A stretch of 64,000 nucleotides of DNA. Source: Nonomuraea angiospora (GTDB taxonomy: Bacteria; Actinomycetota; Actinomycetes; Streptosporangiales; Streptosporangiaceae). The first letter of the stretch is position 1. The number at the start of each line of letters is the position of its first letter. Below, one piece after another: positions 36,904 through 45,665 of the stretch. Made by a program: the position numbers and the translations under genes. The notes under the pieces are model-generated. The model did not search any database and was not told the origin of the DNA. It saw only the letters and a list, made by a program, of their open reading frames with translations. The DNA is taken from assembly GCF_014873145.1 (NCBI RefSeq), contig NZ_JADBEK010000001.1:13020001-13084000 (forward strand), written 5' to 3'.

Positions 36904-37413
36904 TCACTGATCGGCGGGGATCCGGCCGGTGAGCTCGTCGGCGGGCGGCTCGCCGCCGGTGACGACGGCCAGGCGCGCGCGGTGGAGCAGCCCGCCGTAC
37001 GCGTGCAGCTCGCGGCCGAACCTCGGCCAGCAGGGCGGCTCCTCGTCGCCGCGATAGCCGTCGCCGGCCCTGGTGACCAGCGAGACCGCCGCGACGGGCA
37101 GGCCGGGCCGGGCCCGGCGCAGCTCGCGCAGCACGCCGAGCCGGTCGAGGACGGTCAGCGTGTCGCCGGCGCTGGTCCTGGATGGGATGAGGCCGCCGTG
37201 CACCAGCGTCTCCACGCAGACCACCGAGGCGTCGACGTCCTGGTAGAGCAGCCGGTCGCCGAGCGGCCCGGCCTTGCCGGGGTCCGCATCGACGGCGGCA
37301 GCCCGGCATCGGGCAGTCTGAGCCGGGCGCCGGCGATGGCCGCGACGTCGGCGGGCAGGCGGGTGTTGACCGGGCGCTCGTCGAGGGGCAGCAGGGCGAT
37401 GTGCGTGGCGGTG
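36904..37413 (-). pseudogene. DUF4127-like gene, frameshifted and truncated
   Basis: Two minus-strand frames join into one DUF4127-type N-terminus. The first reads HIALLPLDERPVNTRLPADV and GARLRLPDAGLPPS; the second continues with DADPGKAGPLGDRLLYQDVD and VCVETLVHGGLIPSRTS. The shift lies near 37285-37300. No start codon precedes the first part, and the protein ends after about 165 residues instead of the roughly 500 of the family. The gene is dead. It abuts the GntR gene of the aminosugar locus, where DUF4127 genes are often found. Confidence 0.7.
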
Positions 37414-37420
37414 GGACTTT

Positions 37421-38146
37421 TTACTGGGGGTCGCGGTAGATCGTGAGCTGGTAGGAGTAGCGATCTCCCCGGTAGAGCGAGTCGGCGCGCTCGACGGCCC
37501 GGCCGCGGGCGTCGAAGCCGGTGCGTTGCACCAGGAAGGCGGGGGAGAACGGCGGCGCGCCGAGGGCCTGCGCGTCGTCCGGATCGAGCACGGTGGCCTT
37601 GATCGTCTGCTCCGCCCGGTGCAGGGTCAGCCCGTAGCGGGCCGACAGCGCCTCGTACAGCGAGCCGTGCAGCTCCTCCGGCCCCAGGTCGTCGGGCACG
37701 AGCTCGCCGGGCAGGTAGCAGTGCTCCAGGCACATGGGCTCGTCGTCGGCGGTGCGGACCCGGCGGATGTGCAGGACCTGCGACGACGGGCTGATCTGCA
37801 GCGCGTAGCCGATGTCGGCGCCCGCCGGGATCCGCTCGGAGCCGACCTCGAGCGACCCGGGACGCAGGCCGCGCGAGCGCATGTCCTCGCTGAAGGAGGT
37901 CAGCTCGACGGACTTGTGGATGCGCGGCTCGCTCGCGAACGTGCCGGACCCCTGGACCCGGTAGACGCGCCCCTCCCGCTCGAGCTGGTCGAGCACCCGG
38001 CGCACGGTGAGCCGGCTGACCGAGAACTCCTCGGCCAGGCTCCGCTCGGTGGGCAGGCGCTCGTGCGGGGTCAGCCCGCCGAGCAGGAGGTCCACCAGGT
38101 GCTGACGGAGTTGCTCAGACTTGGCCGGGGGGCGTTCCGTCTTCAT
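37421..38146 (-). CDS. GntR-family (HutC subgroup) transcriptional regulator
   Basis: A 241-residue regulator: N-terminal winged helix (LPTERSLAEEFSVSRLTVRRVLDQLEREG, residues about 30-58) and a C-terminal UTRA ligand domain (EPMCLEHCYLPGELVP, FDARGRAVERADSLYRGDRY). UTRA proteins usually bind phosphosugars or aminosugar phosphates. It is divergent from the transporter/NanE/kinase operon and is its obvious regulator. ATG 38146 has no SD; a minus-strand TTGGAG-N16-TAAACT lies so close that the mRNA may be leaderless. Confidence 0.9.
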   Translation of the reverse strand: MKTERPPAKSEQLRQHLVDLLLGGLTPHERLPTERSLAEEFSVSRLTVRRVLDQLEREGRVYRVQGSGTFASEPRIHKSVELTSFSEDMRSRGLRPGSLEVGSERIPAGADIGYALQISPSSQVLHIRRVRTADDEPMCLEHCYLPGELVPDDLGPEELHGSLYEALSARYGLTLHRAEQTIKATVLDPDDAQALGAPPFSPAFLVQRTGFDARGRAVERADSLYRGDRYSYQLTIYRDPQ

Positions 38147-38168
38147 GGCCCAGGAGTTTAACCCAGAA

Positions 38169-38216
38169 TTGGTGTACTCCAATATCTTGACCATCTCCCG
38201 TCGGCTGGCCTATACC
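38169..38216. promoter_or_regulatory. Divergent promoters and GntR operator of the aminosugar locus
   Basis: TTGGTGTACTCCAA (38169-38182) is palindromic except for one base pair, a likely GntR/HutC site. It overlaps the predicted minus-strand -35 element of gntR. On the plus strand TTGACC (38187-38192) and TATACC (38211-38216) lie 18 bases apart and would drive the nanE operon. Confidence 0.6.
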
Positions 38217-38253
38217 GATCACAGCAAATACGGCATTTTACGTGGAGCGAGAG

Positions 38254-38601
38254 ATGGAGATCGCCAAAGTGGGCATGCCCTTAGTGCTCGTTGCCGCGCT
38301 GGCGGCCTGCTCCGGCGACGCCGCCGAATCCGGTGGCAGGACGACGATCACGTTCTCCTGCCTCTGGTCCGGGCCGGAGGGCGAGGCGATCGAGCCGGAC
38401 TTCCTCAACCCGCTCATCTACCTCAACGACAGCGAGAAGTACACCTTGTCCATCGGTCTGTACGCCTTCTTCGCCGAGCACGACGTCGCCTGGGGGCCGC
38501 TGATGGCCGCCTGCGTCATGTTCACGATCCCCGCCCTGCTGATCTTCATCGCCGGTCAGCGCTACTTCGTGGGCGGCGTCTCCACGGGGGCGCTCAAATG
38601 A
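38254..38601 (+). pseudogene. Solute-binding-protein/permease chimera left by a deletion
   Basis: A 115-residue open frame joins two unrelated pieces. Residues 1 to about 46 are the start of a lipoprotein sugar-binding protein (lipobox LAAC at Cys19, then TTITFSCLWSGPEGEAI). Residues about 49-115 are the last 67 residues of a MalG-type permease (FLNPLIYLNDSEKYTLSIGL ... YFVGGVSTGALK). The rest of the binding protein, the first permease and most of the second are gone, a loss of roughly 2.5 kb if the ancestral operon was normal. GGAG six bases before ATG 38254 is intact and the stop overlaps nanE as ATGA, so the chimera may still be translated. Confidence 0.85.
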
Positions 38602-39251
38602 ACGAGCTGCGCGGCGGGCTGGTCGTCTCCTGCCAGGCTCCGGCCGGGCATCCGTTACGCGATCCCGAGGTGATCGCCCGGCTGGCCGAGTGCGCCGTGC
38701 TCGGCGGGGCCGCCGGGCTGCGGGTCAACTCCGCCGAGGACGTCGCGGCGGTGCGCCGCCGTACGACCTCGCCGGTGATCGGCCTGCACAAGGTCAGGCA
38801 CGGCCACCGGTACGTGATCACGCCGACGCTGGAGCTGGCGGCCGGGCTCGCCGAGGCCGGCGCGGACATGATCGCCGTGGACCTCACGCCGGAGACACCC
38901 GGGCCGGGGCCGAAGCTGATCGAGGAGATCCACGCGCTGGGCCTGCCCGTCATGGGGGACGTCTCGACCCTCGACGAGGGCCTGGACGCCTGGGAGGCGG
39001 GCGCGGACGTCGTCGGCACCACGCTGTCCGGCTACACCGCCCGCCAGCTGCCCACGCCGCACGACCCCGACCTGCACCTGGTCGGCGCGCTCGCCTCGCG
39101 CGGGGTGCGGGTGATCGCCGAGGGCCGCTACCGCACCGAGCACCAGGTACGGCAGGCGTTCGCGGCAGGCGCGTGGGCCGTCGTGGTCGGCGGCGCGATC
39201 ACCGATCCCATCTCCATCACGCGGCGCCTGGCCGCCGCGGCCTCGCGATGA
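38598..39251 (+). CDS. nanE: N-acetylmannosamine-6-phosphate 2-epimerase (NanE)
   Basis: A 217-residue TIM-barrel enzyme of the NanE family converting ManNAc-6-P to GlcNAc-6-P. Recognisable blocks are GLVVSCQAPAGHPL at the start, GLHKVRHGHRYVITPT near 67 with a catalytic lysine, GADMIAVDLTPETPGP near 94, and VIAEGRYRTEHQVRQAFAAGA with VVVGGAITDP near the end. The length is usual. The start overlaps the chimera stop and its own stop overlaps the kinase start, both as ATGA. Confidence 0.93.
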   Translation: MNELRGGLVVSCQAPAGHPLRDPEVIARLAECAVLGGAAGLRVNSAEDVAAVRRRTTSPVIGLHKVRHGHRYVITPTLELAAGLAEAGADMIAVDLTPETPGPGPKLIEEIHALGLPVMGDVSTLDEGLDAWEAGADVVGTTLSGYTARQLPTPHDPDLHLVGALASRGVRVIAEGRYRTEHQVRQAFAAGAWAVVVGGAITDPISITRRLAAAASR

Positions 39252-40159
39252 CGCGCCCCGACGGCGGGGTGCCGCTCGCGCTGGCCGTGGACATCGGCGG
39301 GACCAAGATCGCGGCCGGGCTCGTGGCAGCGGACGGCACACTCGCCGAGCACCGCAGGATGGCCACCCCCGCCGGTCCGGAGATCCTCGAGACCGTCTTC
39401 GAGCTCGCCCGGCCGCTGGTGGGGCGGGCCGCGGTCTGCGGGATCGGCACCGCCGGCACCGTCGATCCGCGGGGGCGCATCGCCTCGGCGACCGACCTGC
39501 TCACCGGCTGGGCGGGCACCGACGTCAAGGGCGCGGCCGAGCGCACGCTCGCGCTCCCCACGGTCGTCCTGAACGACTGCCACGCCGCCGGAGCCGCCGA
39601 GGCGCGGGCCGGGGCCGCCCGCGACGCCCGTACGGCGCTGGTCGTCGCCATCGGAACGGGCATCGGCGGCGCGGTGTGCGTCGAGGGCCGGGTCCGGACG
39701 GGGGTCTCGGGGACCGCGGGCAGCATCGGCCACCTCCCCGCGCCGACGACGGCGGGCGCGCGCTGCTCGTGCGGGGCGCTCGACCACGTCGAGGCGCACG
39801 CGTCAGGACCCGCGATCGAACGCGCCTACCGGGAGCAGACCGGTCGGGCGCTCCCGCTCGCCGAGATCGGCCGGCTCGGCTCCCGCGTGATCACCGACGC
39901 GGCGACGCTCCTGGGCCGCGTCTTGGCCGGCGCCGCCAACCTGATCGACCCCGACGCGATCGTCATCGCGGGCGGGGTCTCGATGCTCGGCCCGGCGCTG
40001 CTCCGGCCGATGGAGGCCGCCTACCGCGCCGAGACCCTGCCGGGCCCGTCCGCCGCACCGATACTCCCGGCCGCGCTCGGCGCGGACGCGGGGCTGGTCG
40101 GCGCGGGCCTGGAAGCCCTGTCCCATCTCGAGAACGGATCGTCATGCGCCGCGTTCTAG
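39248..40159 (+). CDS. ROK-family sugar kinase, probably N-acetylmannosamine kinase
   Basis: A 303-residue ROK kinase. The ATP motif DIGGTKIAAGLV is near residue 14, GIGTAGTVDPRG near 77, GTGIGGAV near 138 and the zinc-motif region GSIGHLPAP...CSCGALDHVEAHASGPAI near 160-185. The canonical third zinc cysteine (CGxxGC) is replaced: ALDH. With nanE next to it, ManNAc is the likely substrate; glucosamine or glucose kinases look similar. The gene ends within 16 bases of overlap with the broken downstream gene. Confidence 0.88.
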   Translation: MTRPDGGVPLALAVDIGGTKIAAGLVAADGTLAEHRRMATPAGPEILETVFELARPLVGRAAVCGIGTAGTVDPRGRIASATDLLTGWAGTDVKGAAERTLALPTVVLNDCHAAGAAEARAGAARDARTALVVAIGTGIGGAVCVEGRVRTGVSGTAGSIGHLPAPTTAGARCSCGALDHVEAHASGPAIERAYREQTGRALPLAEIGRLGSRVITDAATLLGRVLAGAANLIDPDAIVIAGGVSMLGPALLRPMEAAYRAETLPGPSAAPILPAALGADAGLVGAGLEALSHLENGSSCAAF

Positions 40160-41320
40160 CCGTCTTGTCCCTCGTCATGGGGCCTGCCGGCCGTCGCGGG
40201 CCCCGCCGGTGCGGCCACGTGCGCCGCCACTCCGCGTTTCGCCGGGTCGTTCCTGCAGCCCGGCCTCGGCGACACCTGGACCCCGGCCGCCTGGGACCAG
40301 GAGCTCGGATACCTCGAACGGGCCTGCATGGACCAGCTCGTCCTGCAGTGGACGGCCGACAGCCAGGCCCGGACTGCCGTCTACCCGTCCGCGCTCTACG
40401 GCCAGTCCACGACGACCGACGTGGTGGGGCCGCCCTCTCCGCCGCCGACCACCTGCACGCCCTCAGCCCCGGCAAGCCCGTCGTGATCTCCCCGTTCCTC
40501 AACACCGCCGGCGGGCTCACCACCGCGCAGTGGCAGAGCATGTGGACCACGATCCTGGCCACGAGCCCGATCGACGTGATCGCCCCGCAGGACGGCGTCG
40601 GCGCGGGACACGCCACCGCGAGCCGGCTCGCCGCCTGGTTCGCGGCCACCAAGAACGCGATCACCGCCGCCCGGCCCGCCACTCGGCTCCGGGCCGACAG
40701 GGCACGCTGGTCAAGACGTTGTACGGCACGGCCACCACCTTCACAGACGCGGGGCTCGACCCGTCCACGGCCTGCACCTACACGCTGCGGGCCTTCGACG
40801 CGGCCGGCAACCAGTCGGCCGCGAGCGGCCCGGCCTCCGCCACGACCCCGGCCGCGCCGGGCAACCCGGTCAACCTCGCGGCGGGCCGGCCGTACACGGT
40901 GTCGCAGGCCGCCTCCCCGTCCTATCCCGACAGCGGTGGCGAGCTGATCGACGGCGCGTACGGCACGGCGTCGTACGGCGACGCCGCCTGGCAGGGCCGC
41001 AACACCGGCGCCGGCTATTCGATCACCGTGGACCTCGGCGCGCAGAAGACCGTCAAGGAGCTGCGCAGCGACTGGCTGCGGACCAGGAGCGTCTGCATCT
41101 TCCTGCCGAAGAAGGTGACCTACGAGGTGTCGGCCGACGGATCGTCGTACACGGCGGCCGGCTCCGTGGCCGCCCCCGCGGCCGGGGACGCCGACCAGGC
41201 CCGCGCGTACCGCCTCCTCGGGCTGAACACCACCGCCCGCTACGTCCGGATCACCGTCGAGCCGGCCGGCAGCGCCTGGTCGTTCACCGACGAGGTGGAG
41301 GTGCGCACCACCTGGCCGGC
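40144..41320 (+). pseudogene. Broken secreted DUF4434-like protein with FnIII and F5/8-type C domains
   Basis: Three frames must be joined. A signal-like start (MRRVLAVLSLVMG) is followed, one frameshift later, by FAGSFLQPGLGDTWTPAAWD and DQLVLQWTADSQ, typical of the DUF4434 glycosidase-like domain. A second shift near 40430 leads to PGKPVVISPFLNTAGGL and PQDGVGAGHAT. After a deletion near 40680 a fibronectin-III end and a complete-looking F5/8-type C (CBM32-like) domain follow: NLAAGRPYTVSQAASPSYPD ... YVRITVEPAG. Several independent lesions make function unlikely. Confidence 0.75.
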
Positions 41321-41332
41321 CCGGCCGGCGAG

Positions 41333-41362
41333 CTGCCGGAGCCGAGGCCCCGGCTCCGGCAG
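41333..41362. terminator. Hairpin terminator between convergent genes
   Basis: A perfect 12-bp stem CTGCCGGAGCCG with its complement and a 6-base loop (aggccc). It sits between the broken plus-strand gene and the minus-strand membrane protein and can serve both. Confidence 0.8.
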
Positions 41363-41387
41363 CGGTCCTGCCATCAGGCGGAGCGGG

Positions 41388-41915
41388 TCACCTTCCCTGG
41401 CGGGCGGCCTTGCCGCCGGAGCCGAAGAAGAAGACGGCCGCGGCCAGCCCCAGTACGGCCACGAGCACGTCGGCGACCAGCGTGAGGGTGGGCAGGGTGA
41501 TGAACAGGCCCACCACCTTGAACAGCACGGAGAAGATCACGATGATGGTGGCGAAGACCCGGACGGCGCCGCCGCCGCGCAGCGCCAGCCAGGCGAGCAG
41601 GATGAGCACGAGCGACCAGAAGATCGTGTTGTAGGCGAGCCCGGAGTAGATCATCTGGAGCCCCTCGAACCGGTCGCTCTGGATGTCGACGTCGTCGGGG
41701 CTGATGGGGCCAGAGCCCATGTCCGCGTTCGCGGCGATCTGTTCCTTGATCGCCTGTGTGCCGGAGACGATGATCCCGATGGAGCTGATCACGTTGAGCG
41801 TCGCGGCGGCGATGGCCGTGTACGCCGCTCGGGTTAAGTTCGCCGGCCTCTGCGGGGCCTCGGCGGCGCGCCCGTCTTGGAAGTGGGCGGGTGCCTGCGG
41901 CTCGTACATGGACAT
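41388..41915 (-). CDS. Four-TM membrane protein, unknown function
   Basis: A 175-residue protein. A Pro/Ala-rich cytoplasmic N-terminus is followed by a TM segment AAYTAIAAATLNVISSIGIIV, an outside loop of about 50 residues rich in Asp, and three closely spaced TM segments ending GSGGKAARQGR. GAGG lies six bases before ATG 41915. Actinobacteria have many such proteins; no function is known to me. Confidence 0.75.
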   Translation of the reverse strand: MSMYEPQAPAHFQDGRAAEAPQRPANLTRAAYTAIAAATLNVISSIGIIVSGTQAIKEQIAANADMGSGPISPDDVDIQSDRFEGLQMIYSGLAYNTIFWSLVLILLAWLALRGGGAVRVFATIIVIFSVLFKVVGLFITLPTLTLVADVLVAVLGLAAAVFFFGSGGKAARQGR

Positions 41916-42462
41916 GCGGACCTCTTTCCGGAACGTTGGGCTTCTCGACGATGCGGTGATTGTCGCGATCGTTAATGCCACACGCATTTCGCGCGGCCCT
42001 GAGAGGTATAGCAGATTCGCTCGGTCTTCGAGTGTGACGGCTAATTCTGAAGCCGCTCACGATAGCGATCCGCTCCATTGAATCGGCGGAGGAAAGCGGC
42101 TTCCCGGGCGGTAATAACGCTGCTCACCTGGGACGGAAGAAGAGCGGAAGAAAAATGGAAGAGCGGCACTCTAACGTCCTGCGACATCAGCCGGGCTTGC
42201 CTCGCCGACCGCGAAAAAGCCATCGGGGCGGCACCGGATATTTCTCGCCCAGCTTCCGGAAGAATGGCCTGCGATAAATGTCGCTCAGACCTTGCGAATC
42301 GCGGACGACGGCAGCCCCTGGCCGGCCCGCGACGCCGGTGAAGGCCGCCGTCGGCGCTGGGGTCTCGCCGGCCGGCCGTCGCGTCGGCAAGCCGCAGAGG
42401 GCATGGAAAAGGACGCCGACGTCGTCTACCTCGACCCGGGCGACGTCGGCGTGGCCTGCTGA
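41916..42462. other. Intergenic, no convincing gene
   Basis: About 550 bases with lower GC at 41930-42290 and no gene I can support. A 19-codon ORF (from ATG 42402, ending at 42462) was noticed but has no RBS. The promoter of the four-TM protein should lie at the left end. Confidence 0.4.
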
Positions 42463-42780
42463 TCAGCGTGGGCGGCTGAGGGCGGCCTCGGCCAGATCCG
42501 TCCACGTCTCGGCCGAGGAGTGGGGCACGACCACCCAGTCCTTGACCACCCTGCCCCGCCCCGAGGGGTCGAACAGGGACGCCCCGGCCAGCTGGAGCGC
42601 GGCTGTGTGTTCGGGGGTGTCCCTGACCAGCCGGAACACCATCGCGCCGTCGCGCTGCAGGCTCGCGAACACCTTCCCCGCCTGATCTTTGAGCGCGGGA
42701 CGCCCCATCATCCTGGAGATCTGTACGCCCAGGTCGGCCAGCTCGGCGCCGACCTGCTTGAAATCCTCTTCCGCGCTCAT
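42463..42780 (-). CDS. Hypothetical protein
   Basis: A 105-residue soluble protein, mostly alpha-helical in look (EEDFKQVGAELADLGVQISRMM at the start), with KDWVVVPHSSAETWTDLAEAAL near the C-terminus. No family recognised. No SD precedes ATG 42780. Codon usage is that of a normal GC-rich gene (third positions mostly G or C), which supports coding. Confidence 0.6.
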   Translation of the reverse strand: MSAEEDFKQVGAELADLGVQISRMMGRPALKDQAGKVFASLQRDGAMVFRLVRDTPEHTAALQLAGASLFDPSGRGRVVKDWVVVPHSSAETWTDLAEAALSRPR

Positions 42781-42887
42781 CGTCAGTCAGTCAGTCCCCA
42801 GCTCCATGGCCCCGGCCTTCCGGCAGCAGGCGATCAGGCTAGTCGTCCTGTCGGCGCCGATCAAGGTCGGCAGCGGGCGCCACTTCC

Positions 42888-44999
42888 TTATCCGGGTGCG
42901 CGGAGCAGCCGGACGGCGTCGGCGATGACCACGCCGTTCGCGTCGTCGCTCAGCTCGACCCTGCCCACCCCCTCGCTGATGCGGTACGTGCCGAGCGAGA
43001 CCCAGGAACCGCCGCGCGGCTCCGTCGCTCCGCTCCTGCGCTGGTCGACGCGCACGAGCGTTGTCCCACTGGCGTGACGGACCCTGAAGGGCGCGTTGCT
43101 GGCGCGGTTGGCGTGCGCGGTGTAGGAGACCTGTACCTCGTAGTCGCCGGTGAGCGGGACCACCGGCCGCCACCGGACGACGCGTCCGCCCGTGCCGGCG
43201 GGGGCGTACTGGTAGTCGCCGCCCCGGTAGCCGGGCACGCCCGTGCCGGCCGTCCAGGTGCCGCTGATGATTTCGTAGCCGAGTTCGTCGTTGTCGACCA
43301 CCGCCTCTTCCCGTACGTCGGGCTGGGAGGGCGCGTCGATCAGGCTCAGCGTGTCCAGAGAGACCAGCCTGCCGCCGCCGCGGCCCACCCCGGAAGCGGT
43401 GAACCGGATCTTGTGCGAGCCGGCCGTCAGATCGAGGCTGCCGAGTTGCGCGACGTCGTAGCCGTCAGCCCGGTCGGCGGTGGTGTCCACCAGCGCGGCC
43501 CGGGGTTTGACGCCGTCGGCCGAGACGGTGACCAGACCTCCGTCGGCGCTGCGGAAGTAGCGCAGCAGCAGCTCGTAGGTTCCCGCTGCCGGGACGTTCA
43601 CGGTGTATTCGAAGTACGTGCCGGTCTGGGACGTGGTGAACACCACCCGTTTCCCGCCCCGGGCCACGGGGTCCTGGACGGCGGACATGGTGCCGCCGGA
43701 CGTGGCGGCGCCGGTGGTGAGGTCGATGAGTCGTTCGGTGTGGCCGGGGCCGCCGGACAGGCTGTCCCGGCCGCCGCTCAGCCATTCGAGCGAGAACCGG
43801 CTCATGACCACGCGGCGGGGGAAGCTCGGGTCGTCGCCGTCGCGGCCGTAGAGGAGCAGGATCCGGCCGTCGGGGAGGCGGCCGAGCTCGGAGTAGTACG
43901 AGGGACCCTCGTTGATCACCTTGCTGTAGCGGAAGGAGCGCGCGTCGTCGTAGCTGATCGACACGGTCAGGTTGGTGCGGACGGGGGAGTCGGGCCGGCT
44001 GAACAGCACCCGGCTCACCTCGGACGTGCCCGGCCCGCCCGTGTAGCGCAGCAGGCTGGCGTCCACGGCGTTGAACGTGCCGGTGGCCCCGTCGAGCCGC
44101 GGCGGCGACCAGGTGAGCCCGCGATCGGCGCTGACCGACACGATCCGCTGCCGGTTGCCGCCCGCCGCGGCCCGGCCGTTGATCAGCACCGTGCCGTCGG
44201 ACCGCTGGATCAGCCTGGCCTCGTTGATGGGATAGGCGGTGGAGACGGGCACCTCCCCGGTGGCCTGCCAGGTCTGGCCGTGGTCGTCGCTGTAGATCGA
44301 CGCCACGCCGTAGCGGCGTTCGGGGACGGTGTTGCCGGTGACCTCGCGGCGGTGCGCGCAGTTGAGCAGCAGCCGGCCGTTGTCGAGCTGGATGCCGTGT
44401 CCGGGGCCGGGGCCGTGCAGCGTCCAGGCGTAGGGGAACCGGTCGAACAGGCCCGACATCCCGCGCGGCGCGCTCCAGGTGCGACCGCCGTCCTCGCTGG
44501 AGATCATGAAGAGGTCGCCCTTGTCGCCGGAGCAGCCGGTGTTCTCCGGCAGCCGGGTGGAGAGCATGTAGAACAGGAAGATGCCGCCGGTGAGCCGGTC
44601 GACCACGAAGGCCGGGTTCCCCCACGACTGGCCTCCGGCCGAGGCGACCAGCGTCCGGGTCGGCTCCCAGGTGTTGCCGCCGTCGGGGCTACGGCGCATG
44701 AGCAGGTCTCGGGGGCCCGCATCGCAGACCTCGTGGCGGCCTTCCGTGACGACCAGGACGGTGCCGTCCGGCAGCACGGCCAGCCCGTGGACGTGGTAGC
44801 TCTCCAGCGGATCCACGGTGTTGTCCCACAGCGTCGTCTCGTCGAAGGTCGTGTCGCCGGACGGTGCCGCCGTCCGCCGGGGCGTCGTCGCGTCCGCGGG
44901 TAGGGCGGGACCGAGTGCGACGGTCAACGAGGCCGCGGCGACTCCGAGGCCGAAGGCTCTGCGCCCGATCAGGGGCCGATGGGGATCTGGCTGTGGCAT
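42888..44999 (-). CDS. Tat-exported exo-alpha-sialidase (BNR/Asp-box) with C-terminal binding domains
   Basis: A 703-residue secreted enzyme. A twin-arginine signal (IGRRAFGLGVAAASL) starts it. Asp-boxes SPDGGNTW, SEDGGRTW, SDDHGQTW and SADRGLTW mark the six-bladed sialidase propeller (residues about 50-420), and GPSYYSELG near 370 supplies the nucleophile tyrosine region. Two beta-rich modules follow: a CBM-like one (about 455-560) and a golvesin-like one (about 575-700). It would release sialic acid or a related sugar outside the cell. That fits the NanE/kinase genes nearby, although their transporter is deleted. GGAGG precedes ATG 44999. Confidence 0.88.
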   Translation of the reverse strand: MPQPDPHRPLIGRRAFGLGVAAASLTVALGPALPADATTPRRTAAPSGDTTFDETTLWDNTVDPLESYHVHGLAVLPDGTVLVVTEGRHEVCDAGPRDLLMRRSPDGGNTWEPTRTLVASAGGQSWGNPAFVVDRLTGGIFLFYMLSTRLPENTGCSGDKGDLFMISSEDGGRTWSAPRGMSGLFDRFPYAWTLHGPGPGHGIQLDNGRLLLNCAHRREVTGNTVPERRYGVASIYSDDHGQTWQATGEVPVSTAYPINEARLIQRSDGTVLINGRAAAGGNRQRIVSVSADRGLTWSPPRLDGATGTFNAVDASLLRYTGGPGTSEVSRVLFSRPDSPVRTNLTVSISYDDARSFRYSKVINEGPSYYSELGRLPDGRILLLYGRDGDDPSFPRRVVMSRFSLEWLSGGRDSLSGGPGHTERLIDLTTGAATSGGTMSAVQDPVARGGKRVVFTTSQTGTYFEYTVNVPAAGTYELLLRYFRSADGGLVTVSADGVKPRAALVDTTADRADGYDVAQLGSLDLTAGSHKIRFTASGVGRGGGRLVSLDTLSLIDAPSQPDVREEAVVDNDELGYEIISGTWTAGTGVPGYRGGDYQYAPAGTGGRVVRWRPVVPLTGDYEVQVSYTAHANRASNAPFRVRHASGTTLVRVDQRRSGATEPRGGSWVSLGTYRISEGVGRVELSDDANGVVIADAVRLLRAPG

Positions 45000-45177
45000 G
45001 TGCTGCCTCCGGAGTGGGGGGTGATCCTTCAGGAGCAGGTGCGGGGCGCGAGTCCGAGGTTCGCCGCCCGTCCGCGGAGATCATCTCACCCTGCGGCGCT
45101 GTGCAGCTTCAAGGTCATCAAGCGGCGTCAGGCGAGTAGGCTGACCGCGGTTGCCCGCGAAGACGAAGGAGCCGCCC

Positions 45178-45642
45178 ATGACCGCCGACCCAACGATGAC
45201 CCGGATCGGCCAGGGAGTGGAGTTGAATCACCACCAAGGTCAGCCCGAAGCCGCTCGCGACCTGTTCGCGCAGATCTGGGATGACATCGGCGGCGAGCAG
45301 GGCGATCCGCTGCACGTCTGCGTCCTCGCCCACTCGATGGCCGACGTACAGGACGACGTGCACGAGGAGCTGATGTGGGATCTGCGGGCGCTCGCCGCCG
45401 CCGATCGGGTCACCGATGAGCAGGTGGCGCAGGCAGGGGTGGCGCTTCCGGTGGCGGGCCTGTACCCATCGCTGCACCTGAACCTGAGCGAGTGCTATCG
45501 CAAGCTGGGCGACCTCGATCGCGCCCGTGAGCACCTCCAGCAGGCGCGGGCCGGGATCGGCGCGCTGGGCGACGACGAGTACGGGCAGCTCATCAAGGGC
45601 GGCCTGGAGCGGCTGGCCGAGCAGCTGGGCGAGCCCGTCTGA
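45178..45642 (+). CDS. TPR-like protein, tetratricopeptide repeat family
   Basis: A 154-residue helical protein with TPR-style repeats: NHHQGQPEAARDLFAQIWDDI, LHVCVLAHSMADVQDDVHEEL and LHLNLSECYRKLGDLDRAREHLQQAR. Probably a protein-protein interaction module; the partner is unknown. GAAGGAG lies six bases before ATG 45178. No operon partner on this strand. Confidence 0.8.
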   Translation: MTADPTMTRIGQGVELNHHQGQPEAARDLFAQIWDDIGGEQGDPLHVCVLAHSMADVQDDVHEELMWDLRALAAADRVTDEQVAQAGVALPVAGLYPSLHLNLSECYRKLGDLDRAREHLQQARAGIGALGDDEYGQLIKGGLERLAEQLGEPV

Positions 45643-45665
45643 CTCCGAACCCGGCGTGACGTACG

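Noticed and set aside
42402..42462. A 19-codon ORF ending in ...DVGVAC, possible small peptide or RiPP precursor
   Set aside because: No RBS, no modification enzyme genes nearby and no similarity I recognise.
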